From: Cladorhizidae sp. MBARI D1340-BT2
Lineage: Eukaryota > Porifera > Demospongiae > Poecilosclerida > Cladorhizidae
Direction: 5' to 3'
Assembly: GCA_028752905.1 (NCBI GenBank)
Contig: JAQNBH010000002.1
Location: forward strand, 22,517,059 to 22,581,058
DNA: 64,000 nt
Each line of letters opens with the position of its first letter. Within the stretch, counting starts at the first letter, position 1. This document shows positions 25,409-37,910 of the stretch, in pieces. Both the position numbers and the translations under genes were made by a program. Under the pieces are notes generated by a model, which was not told where the DNA came from, searched no databases, and saw only the letters and a list, made by a program, of their open reading frames with translations.

Positions 25409-28030
25409 AACATGTTTAGCATCAAGTAAGAGTACAATTCATAACTGCCCTAATTAACAAGACCAAAGTCCCAGATTTTGTCAACTGATAGAGAAGGCCC
25501 TTATCTGCAACATGTGAACAGATTATCAATAAATGTAGTGGTTTTTCACTGGCAGGCCACCGCTTTGGCAACTGGAAAACGCCAGGAAAAATCACAAACC
25601 TTACCACTTCAAATCACCATAACTTGCTAATACTTAGAGTACTCAAAATTTTGGCACGTACAAAAGACAGATAATTAGAAGGGCTATTCGGTGATATAAA
25701 AATTATCTTTTTTGGGTAAAGTGTAAAAAAGTTATGAGCTTCACGGCAAAAAACAAGATTTTCGGGGGGAAAATGAGAAACATATAGACCAAATTAGGGC
25801 AAATATCAAGAACATGTTTAGCATCAAGTAAGAGTACAATTCATAACTGCCCTAATTAACAAGACCAAAGTCACAGATTTTGTCAACTGATAGAGAAGGC
25901 CCTTATCTGCAACATGTGAACAGATTATCAATAAATGTAGTGGTTTTTCACTGGCAGGCCACCGCTTTGGCAACTGGAAAACGCCAGGAAAAATCACAAA
26001 CCTTACCACTTCAAATCACCATAACTTGCTAATACTTAGAGTACTCAAAATTTTGCCACGTACAAAAGACAGATAATTAGAAGAGCTATCCGGTGATATA
26101 AAAATTATCTTTTTTGGGTAAAGTGTAGAAATGTTATGAGCTTCACGGCAAAAAAACAAGATTTTCGGGGGGAAAATGAGAAACATATAGACCAAATTAG
26201 GGCAAATATCAAGATAGAGAACACATAATGAAACCTATCATTCGAATCATATCAAGTCCATTACAGTAAAGTATGCAGAATATTATGGATGTTTGATATC
26301 AACAGAGAGCACAGAGAGAGACCTATCTTAATAGCTATATATCAAGTTTATTCAGTGAAGTGTGGAGAATCTATTTAGCATCAAGAGAGAGCAGAGAGAA
26401 ACCTATCTTGTGATTCTATCAAGTCCATTACTGTGAAGTATGTGGAATATACGGATGTTTGGTATCAAGAGAGAGAACAGAGAGAGGCCTACCTTTAGAG
26501 CTATATATCAAGTCTATTCAGTGAAGTGTGGAGAATCTATGAAGCTAACATGTTTAGCTCAAGATAGAGAACACTGAGAGATACCTATCTTGCAAGTCCA
26601 TTACAGTGAAGTGTGCAGAATATATGGATGTTTGGTATCAAGAGAGAGCACTTGGAGAGTCCTATCTTAATAGCTGTATAACAAGTCTATTCAGTGAAGT
26701 GTGGATAATCTACGAAGCTAACATGTTTAGCATCAAGTAAGAGTACAATTCATAACTGCCCTAATTAACAAGACCAAAGTCCCAGATTTTGTCAACTGAT
26801 AGAGAAGGCCCTTATCTGCAACATGTGAACAGATTATCAATAAATGTAGTGGTTTTTCACTGGCAGGCCACCGCTTTGGCAACTGGAAAACGCCAGGAAA
26901 AATCACAAACCTTACCACTTCAAATCACCATAACTTGCTAATACTTAGAGTACTCAAAATTTTGGCACGTACAAAAGACAGATAATTAGAAGGGCTATTC
27001 GGTGATATAAAAATTATCTTTTTGGGGTAAAGTGTAAAAAAGTTATGAGCTTCACGGCAAAAAACAAGATTTTCGGGGGGAAAATGAGAAACATATAGAC
27101 CAAATTAGGGCAAATATCAAGAACATGTTTAGCATCAAGTAAGAGTACAATTCATAACTGCCCTAATTAACAAGACCAAAGTCACAGATTTTGTCAACTG
27201 ATAGAGAAGGCCCTTATCTGCAACATGTGAACAGATTATCAATAAATGTAGTGGTTTTTCACTGGCAGGCCACCGCTTTGGCAACTGGAAAACGCCAGGA
27301 AAAATCACAAACCTTACCACTTCAAATCACCATAACTTGCTAATACTTAGAGTACTCAAAATTTTGGCACGTACAAAAGACAGATAATTAGAAGAGCTAT
27401 CCGATGATATAAAAATTATCTTTTTTGGGTAAAGTGTAGAAATGTTATGAGCTTCACGGCAAAAAAACAAGATTTTCGGGGGGAAAATGAGAAACATATA
27501 GACCAAATTAGGGCAAATATCAAGATAGAGAACACATAATGAAACCTATCATTCGAATCATATCAAGTCCATTACAGTAAAGTGTGCAGAATATTATGGA
27601 TGTTTGATATCAACAGAGAGCACAGAGAGAGACCTATCTTAATAGCTATATATCAAGTTTATTCAGTGAAGTGTGGAGAATCTATTTAGCATCAAGAGAG
27701 AGCAGAGAGAAACCTATCTTGTGATTCTATCAAGTCCATTACTGTGAAGTATGCGGAATATACGGATGTTTGGTATCAAGAGAGAGAACAGAGAGAGGCC
27801 TACCTTTAGAGCTATATATCAAGTCTATTCAGTGAAGTGTGGAGAATCTATGAAGCTAACATGTTTAGCTCAAGATAGAGAACACTGAGAGATACCTATC
27901 TTGCAAGTCCATTACAGTGAAGTGTGCAGAATATATGGATGTTTGGTATCAAGAGAGAGCACTTGGAGAGTCCTATCTTAATAGCTGTATAACAAGTCTA
28001 TTCAGTGAAGTGTGGATAATCTACGAAGCT
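25409..28030. repeat. Higher-order block A-A-B-A-A-B (2,622 bp), copy 2
   Basis: A at 25409, 25811, 26720 and 27122; B at 26214 and 27525. It carries the same private markers as the block at 18040-20661: preceding gacccaattag (near 25,387), ttttgccacg (near 26,053), agtatgcag in the first B, and ctatccgatgat in the fourth A. Confidence 0.85.
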
Positions 28031-31000
28031 AACATGTTTAGCATCAAGTAAGAGTACAATTCATAACTGCCCTAATTAACAAGACCAAAGTCCCAGATTT
28101 TGTCAACTGATAGAGAAGGCCCTTATCTGCAACATGTGAACAGATTATCAATAAATGTAGTGGTTTTTCACTGGCAGGCCACCGCTTTGGCAACTGGAAA
28201 ACGCCAGGAAAAATCCCAAACCTTACCACTTCAAATCACCATAACTTGCTAATACTTAGAGTACTCAAAATTTTAGCACGTACAAAAGACAGATAATTAG
28301 AAGGGCTATCCGGTGATATAAAAATTATCTTTTTTGGGTAAAGTGTAGAAATGTTATGAGCTTCACGGCAAAAAAACAAGATTTTCGGGGGGAAAATGAG
28401 AAACATATAGACCCAATTAGGGCAAATATCAAGAACATGTTTAGCATCAAGTAAGAGTACAATTCATAACTGCCCTAATTAACAAGACCAAAGTCCCAGA
28501 TTTTGTCAACTGATAGAGAAGGCCCTTATCTGCAACATGTGAACAGATTATCAATAAATGTAGTGGTTTTTCACTGGCAGGCCACCGCTTTGGCAACTGG
28601 AAAACGCCAGGAAAAATCACAAACCTTACCACTTCAAATCACCATAACTTGTTAATACTTAGAGTACTCAAAATTTTGGCACGTACAAAAGACAGATAAT
28701 TAGAAGGGCTATTCGGTGATATAAAAATTATCTTTTTTGGGTAAAGTGTAAAAAAGTTATGAGCTTCACGGCAAAAAACAAGATTTTCGGGGGGAAAATG
28801 AGAAACATATAGACCAAATTAGGGCAAATATCAAGAACATGTTTAGCATCAAGTAAGAGTACAATTCATAACTGCCCTAATTAACAAGACCAAAGTCACA
28901 GATTTTGTCAACTGATAGAGAAGGCCCTTATCTGCAACATGTGAACAGATTATCAATAAATGTAGTGGTTTTTCACTGGCAGGCCACCGCTTTGGCAACT
29001 GGAAAACGCCAGGAAAAATCACAAACCTTACCACTTCAAATCACCATAACTTGCTAATACTTAGAGTACTCAAAATTTTGCCACGTACAAAAGACAGATA
29101 ATTAGAAGAGCTATCCGGTGATATAAAAATTATCTTTTTTGGGTAAAGTGTAGAAATGTTATGAGCTTCACGGCAAAAAAACAAGATTTTCGGGGGGAAA
29201 ATGAGAAACATATAGACCAAATTAGGGCAAATATCAAGATAGAGAACACATAATGAAACCTATCATTCGAATCATATCAAGTCCATTACAGTAAAGTATG
29301 CAGAATATTATGGATGTTTGATATCAACAGAGAGCACAGAGAGAGACCTATCTTAATAGCTATATATCAAGTTTATTCAGTGAAGTGTGGAGAATCTATT
29401 TAGCATCAAGAGAGAGCAGAGAGAAACCTATCTTGTGATTCTATCAAGTCCATTACTGTGAAGTATGTGGAATATACGGATGTTTGGTATCAAGAGAGAG
29501 AACAGAGAGAGGCCTACCTTTAGAGCTATATATCAAGTCTATTCAGTGAAGTGTGGAGAATCTATGAAGCTAACATGTTTAGCTCAAGATAGAGAACACT
29601 GAGAGATACCTATCTTGCAAGTCCATTACAGTGAAGTGTGCAGAATATATGGATGTTTGGTATCAAGAGAGAGCACTTGGAGAGTCCTATCTTAATAGCT
29701 GTATAACAAGTCTATTCAGTGAAGTGTGGATAATCTACGAAGCTAACATGTTTAGCATCAAGTAAGAGTACAATTCATAACTGCCCTAATTAACAAGACC
29801 AAAGTCCCAGATTTTGTCAACTGATAGAGAAGGCCCTTATCTGCAACATGTGAACAGATTATCAATAAATGTAGTGGTTTTTCACTGGCAGGCCACCGCT
29901 TTGGCAACTGGAAAACGCCAGGAAAAATCACAAACCTTACCACTTCAAATCACCATAACTTGCTAATACTTAGAGTACTCAAAACTTTGGCACGTACAAA
30001 AGACAGATAATTAGAAGGGCTATCCGGTGATATAAAAATTATCTTTTTTGGGTAAAGTATAAAAAAGTTATGAGCTTCACGGCAAAAAACAAGATTTTTG
30101 GGGGGAAAATGAGAAACATATAGACCAAATTAGGGCAAATATCAAGAACATGTTTAGCATCAAGTAAGAGTACAATTCATAACTGCCCTAATTAACAAGA
30201 CCAAAGTCACAGATTTTGTCAACTGATAGAGAAGGCCCTTATCTGCAACATGTGAACAGATTATCAATAAATGTAGTGGTTTTTCACTGGCAGGCCACCG
30301 CTTTGGCAACTGGAAAACGCCAGGAAAAATCCCAAACCTTACCACTTCAAATCACCATAACTTGCTAATACTTAGAGTACTCAAAATTTTGGCACGTACA
30401 AAAGACAGATAATTAGAAGAGCTATCCGGTGATATAAAAATTATCTTTTTGGGGTAAAGTGTAGAAATGTTATGAGCTTCACGGCAAAAAAACAAGATTT
30501 TCGGGGGGAAAATGAGAAACATATAGACCAAATTAGGGCAAATATCAAGATAGAGAACACATAATGAAACCTATCATTCGAATCATATCAAGTCCATTAC
30601 AGTAAAGTGTGCAGAATATTATGGATGTTTGATATCAACAGAGAGCACAGAGAGAGACCTATCTTAATAGCTATATATCAAGTTTATTCAGTGAAGTGTG
30701 GAGAATCTATTTAGCATCAAGAGAGAGCAGAGAGAAACCTATCTTGTGATTCTATCAAGTCCATTACTGTGAAGTATGTGGAATATACGGATGTTTGGTA
30801 TCAAGAGAGAGAACAGAGAGAGGCCTACCTTTAGAGCTATATATCAAGTCTATTCAGTGAAGTGTGGAGAATCTATGAAGCTAACATGTTTAGCTCAAGA
30901 TAGAGAACACTGAGAGATACCTATCTTGCAAGTCCATTACAGTGAAGTGTGCAGAATATATGGATGTTTGGTATCAAGAGAGAGCACTTGGAGAGTCCTA

Positions 31001-31055
31001 TCTTAATAGCTGTATAACAAGTCTATTCAGTGAAGTGTGGATAATCTACGAAGCT
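28031..31055. repeat. One A module plus higher-order block copy 3
   Basis: A at 28031 (ending with the gacccaattag marker), then the 2,622-bp block from 28434: A at 28434, 28836, 29745 and 30147, B at 29239 and 30550. ttttgccacg and agtatgcag are again present. The second dimer has diverged, with gtaaagtataaaaaag near 30,050. Confidence 0.83.
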
Positions 31056-34000
31056 AACATGTTTAGCATCAAGTAAGAGTACAATTCATAACTGCCCTAA
31101 TTAACAAGACCAAAGTCCCAGATTTTGTCAACTGATAGAGAAGGCCCTTATCTGCAACATGTGAACAGATTATCAATAAATGTAGTGGTTTTTCACTGGC
31201 AGGCCACCGCTTTGGCAACTGGAAAACGCCAGGAAAAATCACAAACCTTACCACTTCAAATCACCATAACTTGCTAATACTTAGAGTACTCAAAATTTTG
31301 GCACGTACAAAAGACAGATAATTAGAAGGGCTATTCGGTGATATAAAAATATCTTTTTTGGGTAAAGTGTAAAAAAGTTATGAGCTTCACGGCAAAAAAC
31401 AAGATTTTCGGGGGGGAAATGAGAAACATATAGACCAAATTAGGGCAAATATCAAGAACATGTTTAGCATCAAGTAAGAGTACAATTCATAACTGCCCTA
31501 ATTAACAAGACCAAAGTCACAGATTTTGTCAACTGATAGAGAAGGCCCTTATCTGCAACATGTGAACAGATTATCAATAAATGTAGTGGTTTTTCACTGG
31601 CAGGCCACCGCTTTGGCAACTGGAAAACGCCAGGAAAAATCACAAACCTTACCACTTCAAATCACCATAACTTGCTAATACTTAGAGTACTCAAAATTTT
31701 GGCACGTACAAAAGACAGATAATTAGAAGGGCTATTCGGTGATATAAAAATATCTTTTTTGGGTAAAGTGTAAAAAAGTTATGAGCTTCACGGCAAAAAA
31801 CAAGATTTTCGGGGGGAAAATGAGAAACATATAGACCAAATTAGGGCAAATATCAAGAACATGTTTAGCATCAAGTAAGAGTACAATTCATAACTGCCCT
31901 AATTAACAAGACCAAAGTCACAGATTTTGTCAACTGATAGAGAAGGCCCTTATCTGCAACATGTGAACAGATTATCAATAAATGTAGTGGTTTTTCACTG
32001 GCAGGCCACCGCTTTGGCAACTGGAAAACGCCAGGAAAAATCACAAACCTTACCACTTCAAATCACCATAACTTGCTAATACTTAGAGTACTCAAAATTT
32101 TGGCACGTACAAAAGACAGATAATTAGAAGGGCTATTCGGTGATATAAAAATTATCTTTTTTGGGTAAAGTGTAAAAAAGTTATGAGCTTCACGGCAAAA
32201 AACAAGATTTTCGGGGGGAAAATGAGAAACATATAGACCAAATTAGGGCAAATATCAAGAACATGTTTAGCATCAAGTAAGAGTACAATTCATAACTGCC
32301 CTAATTAACAAGACCAAAGTCACAGATTTTGTCAACTGATAGAGAAGGCCCTTATCTGCAACATGTGAACAGATTATCAATAAATGTAGTGGTTTTTCAC
32401 TGGCAGGCCACCGCTTTGGCAACTGGAAAACGCCAGGAAAAATCACAAACCTTACCACTTCAAATCACCATAACTTGCTAATACTTAGAGTACTCAAAAT
32501 TTTGGCACGTACAAAAGACAGATAATTAGAAGAGCTATTCGGTGATATAATAATTATCTTTTTTGGGTAAAGTGTAGAAAAGTTATGAGCTTCACGGCAA
32601 AAAAACAAGATTTTCGGGGGGAAAATGAGAAACATATAGACCAAATTAGGGCAAATATCAAGATAGAGAACACATAATGAAACCTATCATTCGAATCATA
32701 TCAAGTCCATTACAGTAAAGTATGCAGAATATTATGGATGTTTGATATCAACAGAGAGCACAGAGAGAGACCTATCTTAATAGCTATATATCAAGTTTAT
32801 TCAGTGAAGTGTGGAGAATCTATTTAGCATCAAGAGAGAGCAGAGAGAAACCTATCTTGTGATTCTATCAAGTCCATTACTGTGAAGTATGTGGAATATA
32901 CGGATGTTTGGTATCAAGAGAGAGAACAGAGAGAGGCCTACCTTTAGAGCTATATATCAAGTCTATTCAGTGAAGTGTGGAGAATCTATGAAGCTAACAT
33001 GTTTAGCTCAAGATAGAGAACACTGAGAGATACCTATCTTGCAAGTCCATTACAGTGAAGTGTGCAGAATATATGGATGTTTGGTATCAAGAGAGAGCAC
33101 TTGGAGAGTCCTATCTTAATAGCTGTATAACAAGTCTATTCAGTGAAGTGTGGATAATCTACGAAGCTAACATGTTTAGCATCAAGTAAGAGTACAATTC
33201 ATAACTGCCCTAATTAACAAGACCAAAGTCCCAGATTTTGTCAACTGATAGAGAAGGCCCTTATCTGCAACATGTGAACAGATTATCAATAAATGTAGTG
33301 GTTTTTCACTGGCAGGCCACCGCTTTGGCAACTGGAAAACGCCAGGAAAAATCCCAAACCTTACCACTTCAAATCACCATAACTTGCTAATACTTAGAGT
33401 ACTCAAAACTTTGGCACGTACAAAAGACAGATAATTAGAAGGGCTATCCGGTGATATAAAAATTATCTTTTTTGGGTAAAGTGTAAAAAAGTTATGAGCT
33501 TCACGGCAAAAAACAAGATTTTCGGGGGGAAAATGAGAAACATATAGACCAAATTAGGGCAAATATCAAGAACATGTTTAGCATCAAGTAAGAGTACAAT
33601 TCATAACTGCCCTAATTAACAAGACCAAAGTCACAGATTTTGTCAACTGATAGAGAAGGCCCTTATCTGCAACATGTGAACAGATTATCAATAAATGTAG
33701 TGGTTTTTCACTGGCAGGCCACCGCTTTGGCAACTGGAAAACGCCAGGAAAAATCCCAAACCTTACCACTTCAAATCACCATAACTTGCTAATACTTAGA
33801 GTACTCAAAATTTTGGCACGTACAAAAGACAGATAATTAGAAGAGCTATCCGGTGATATAAAAATTATCTTTTTGGGGTAAAGTGTAGAAATGTTATGAG
33901 CTTCACGGCAAAAAAACAAGATTTTCGGGGGGAAAATGAGAAACATATAGACCAAATTAGGGCAAATATCAAGATAGAGAACACATAATGAAACCTATCA

Positions 34001-35284
34001 TTCGAATCATATCAAGTCCATTACAGTAAAGTGTGCAGAATATTATGGATGTTTGATATCAACAGAGAGCACAGAGAGAGACCTATCTTAATAGCTATAT
34101 ATCAAGTTTATTCAGTGAAGTGTGGAGAATCTATTTAGCATCAAGAGAGAGCAGAGAGAAACCTATCTTGTGATTCTATCAAGTCCATTACTGTGAAGTA
34201 TGTGGAATATACGGATGTTTGGTATCAAGAGTGAGAACAGAGAGAGGCCTACCTTTAGAGCTATATATCAAGTCTATTCAGTGAAGTGTGGAGAATCTAT
34301 GAAGCTAACATGTTTAGCTCAAGATAGAGAACACTGAGAGATACCTATCTTGCAAGTCCATTACAGTGAAGTGTGCAGAATATATGGATGTTTGGTATCA
34401 AGAGAGAGCACTTGGAGAGTCCTATCTTAATAGCTGTATAACAAGTCTATTCAGTGAAGTGTGGATAATCTACGAAGCTAACATGTTTAGCATCAAGTAA
34501 GAGTACAATTCATAACTGCCCTAATTAACAAGACCAAAGTCCCAGATTTTGTCAACTGATAGAGAAGGCCCTTATCTGCAACATGTGAACAGATTATCAA
34601 TAAATGTAGTGGTTTTTCACTGGCAGGCCACCGCTTTGGCAACTGGAAAACGCCAGGAAAAATCACAAACCTTACCACTTCAAATCACCATAACTTGCTA
34701 ATACTTAGAGTACTCAAAATTTTGGCACGTACAAAAGACAGATAATTAGAAGGGCTATTCGGTGATATAAAAATTATCTTTTTGGGGTAAAGTGTAAAAA
34801 AGTTATGAGCTTCACGGCAAAAAACAAGATTTTTGGGGGGGAAATGAGAAACATATAGACCAAATTAGGGCAAATATCAAGAACATGTTTAGCATCAAGT
34901 AAGAGTACAATTCATAACTGCCCTAATTAACAAGACCAAAGTCACAGATTTTGTCAACTGATAGAGAAGGCCCTTATCTGCAACATGTGAACAGATTATC
35001 AATAAATGTAGTGGTTTTTCACTGGCAGGCCACCGCTTTGGCAACTGGAAAACGCCAGGAAAAATCCCAAACCTTACCACTTCAAATCACCATAACTTGC
35101 TAATACTTAGAGTACTCAAAATTTTGGCACGTACAAAAGACAGATAATTAGAAGGGCTATCCGGTGATATAAAAATTATCTTTTTTGGGTAAAGTGTAGA
35201 AATGTTATGAGCTTCACGGCAAAAAAACAAGATTTTCGGGGGGAAAATGAGAAACATATAGACCCAATTAGGGCAAATATCAAG
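31056..35284. repeat. Satellite segment with a four-A run (A-A-A-A-B, A-A-B, A-A)
   Basis: A at 31056, 31457, 31858, 32260, 33169, 33571, 34480 and 34882; B at 32663 and 33974. Modules at 31056 and 31457 are 401 bp because they share a one-base loss (aaaaatatct), showing that one was copied from the other. The last three A of the four-A run all have gtcacag, a local amplification of that variant. Confidence 0.83.
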
Positions 35285-37910
35285 AACATGTTTAGCATCA
35301 AGTAAGAGTACAATTCATAACTGCCCTAATTAACAAGACCAAAGTCCCAGATTTTGTCAACTGATAGAGAAGGCCCTTATCTGCAACATGTGAACAGATT
35401 ATCAATAAATGTAGTGGTTTTTCACTGGCAGGCCACCGCTTTGGCAACTGGAAAACGCCAGGAAAAATCACAAACCTTACCACTTCAAATCACCATAACT
35501 TGCTAATACTTAGAGTACTCAAAATTTTGGCACGTACAAAAGACAGATAATTAGAAGGGCTATTCGGTGATATAAAAATTATCTTTTTTGGGTAAAGTGT
35601 AAAAAAGTTATGAGCTTCACGGCAAAAAACAAGATTTTCGGGGGGAAAATGAGAAACATATAGACCAAATTAGGGCAAATATCAAGAACATGTTTAGCAT
35701 CAAGTAAGAGTACAATTCATAACTGCCCTAATTAACAAGACCAAAGTCACAGATTTTGTCAACTGATAGAGAAGGCCCTTATCTGCAACATGTGAACAGA
35801 TTATCAATAAATGTAGTGGTTTTTCACTGGCAGGCCACCGCTTTGGCAACTGGAAAACGCCAGGAAAAATCACAAACCTTACCACTTCAAATCACCATAA
35901 CTTGCTAATACTTAGAGTACTCAAAATTTTGGCACGTACAAAAGACAGATAATTAGAAGAGCTATCCGGTGATATAAAAATTATCTTTTTTGGGTAAAGT
36001 GTAGAAATGTTATGAGCTTCACGGCAAAAAAACAAGATTTTCGGGGGGAAAATGAGAAACATATAGACCAAATTAGGGCAAATATCAAGATAGAGAACAC
36101 ATAATGAAACCTATCATTCGAATCATATCAAGTCCATTACAGTAAAGTATGCAGAATATTATGGATGTTTGATATCAACAGAGAGCACAGAGAGAGACCT
36201 ATCTTAATAGCTATATATCAAGTTTATTCAGTGAAGTGTGGAGAATCTATTTAGCATCAAGAGAGAGCAGAGAGAAACCTATCTTGTGATTCTATCAAGT
36301 CCATTACTGTGAAGTATGTGGAATATACGGATGTTTGGTATCAAGAGAGAGAACAGAGAGAGGCCTACCTTTAGAGCTATATATCAAGTCTATTCAGTGA
36401 AGTGTGGAGAATCTATGAAGCTAACATGTTTAGCTCAAGATAGAGAACACTGAGAGATACCTATCTTGCAAGTCCATTACAGTGAAGTGTGCAGAATATA
36501 TGGATGTTTGGTATCAAGAGAGAGCACTTGGAGAGTCCTATCTTAATAGCTGTATAACAAGTCTATTCAGTGAAGTGTGGATAATCTACGAAGCTAACAT
36601 GTTTAGCATCAAGTAAGAGTACAATTCATAACTGCCCTAATTAACAAGACCAAAGTCCCAGATTTTGTCAACTGATAGAGAAGGCCCTTATCTGCAACAT
36701 GTGAACAGATTATCAATAAATGTAGTGCTTTTTCACTGGCAGGCCACCGCTTTGGCAACTGGAAAACGCCAGGAAAAATCACAAACCTTACCACTTCAAA
36801 TCACCATAACTTGCTAATACTTAGAGTACTCAAAACTTTGGCACGTACAAAAGACAGATAATTAGAAGGGCTATATATCCGGTGATATAAAAATTATCTT
36901 TTTTGGGTAAAGTGTAAAAAAGTTATGAGCTTCACGGCAAAAAACAAGATTTTTGGGGGGAAAATGAGAAACATATAGACCAAATTAGGGCAAATATCAA
37001 GAACATGTTTAGCATCAAGTAAGAGTACAATTCATAACTGCCCTAATTAACAAGACCAAAGTCACAGATTTTGTCAACTGATAGAGAAGGCCCTTATCTG
37101 CAACATGTGAACAGATTATCAATAAATGTAGTGGTTTTTCACTGGCAGGCCACCGCTTTGGCAACTGGAAAACGCCAGGAAAAATCCCAAACCTTACCAC
37201 TTCAAATCACCATAACTTGCTAATACTTAGAGTACTCAAAATTTTGGCACGTACAAAAGACAGATAATTAGAAGAGCTATCCGGTGATATAAAAATTATC
37301 TTTTTGGGGTAAAGTGTAGAAATGTTATGAGCTTCACGGCAAAAAAACAAGATTTTCGGGGGGAAAATGAGAAACATATAGACCAAATTAGGGCAAATAT
37401 CAAGATAGAGAACACATAATGAAACCTATCATTCGAATCATATCAAGTCCATTACAGTAAAGTGTGCAGAATATTATGGATGTTTGATATCAACAGAGAG
37501 CACAGAGAGAGACCTATCTTAATAGCTATATATCAAGTTTATTCAGTGAAGTGTGGAGAATCTATTTAGCATCAAGAGAGAGCAGAGAGAAACCTATCTT
37601 GTGATTCTATCAAGTCCATTACTGTGAAGTATGTGGAATATACGGATGTTTGGTATCAAGAGAGAGAACAGAGAGAGGCCTACCTTTAGAGCTATATATC
37701 AAGTCTATTCAGTGAAGTGTGGAGAATCTATGAAGCTAACATGTTTAGCTCAAGATAGAGAACACTGAGAGATACCTATCTTGCAAGTCCATTACAGTGA
37801 AGTGTGCAGAATATATGGATGTTTGGTATCAAGAGAGAGCACTTGGAGAGTCCTATCTTAATAGCTGTATAACAAGTCTATTCAGTGAAGTGTGGATAAT
37901 CTACGAAGCT
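35285..37910. repeat. Higher-order block A-A-B-A-A-B (2,626 bp), copy 4
   Basis: A at 35285, 35687, 36596 and 37002; B at 36090 (with agtatgcag) and 37405. Preceded by gacccaattag. The A at 36596 is 406 bp because of a 4-bp TATA insertion (ctatatatcc) and also has tgtagtgctt in place of tgtagtggtt. ttttgccacg is not present in this copy. Confidence 0.83.
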
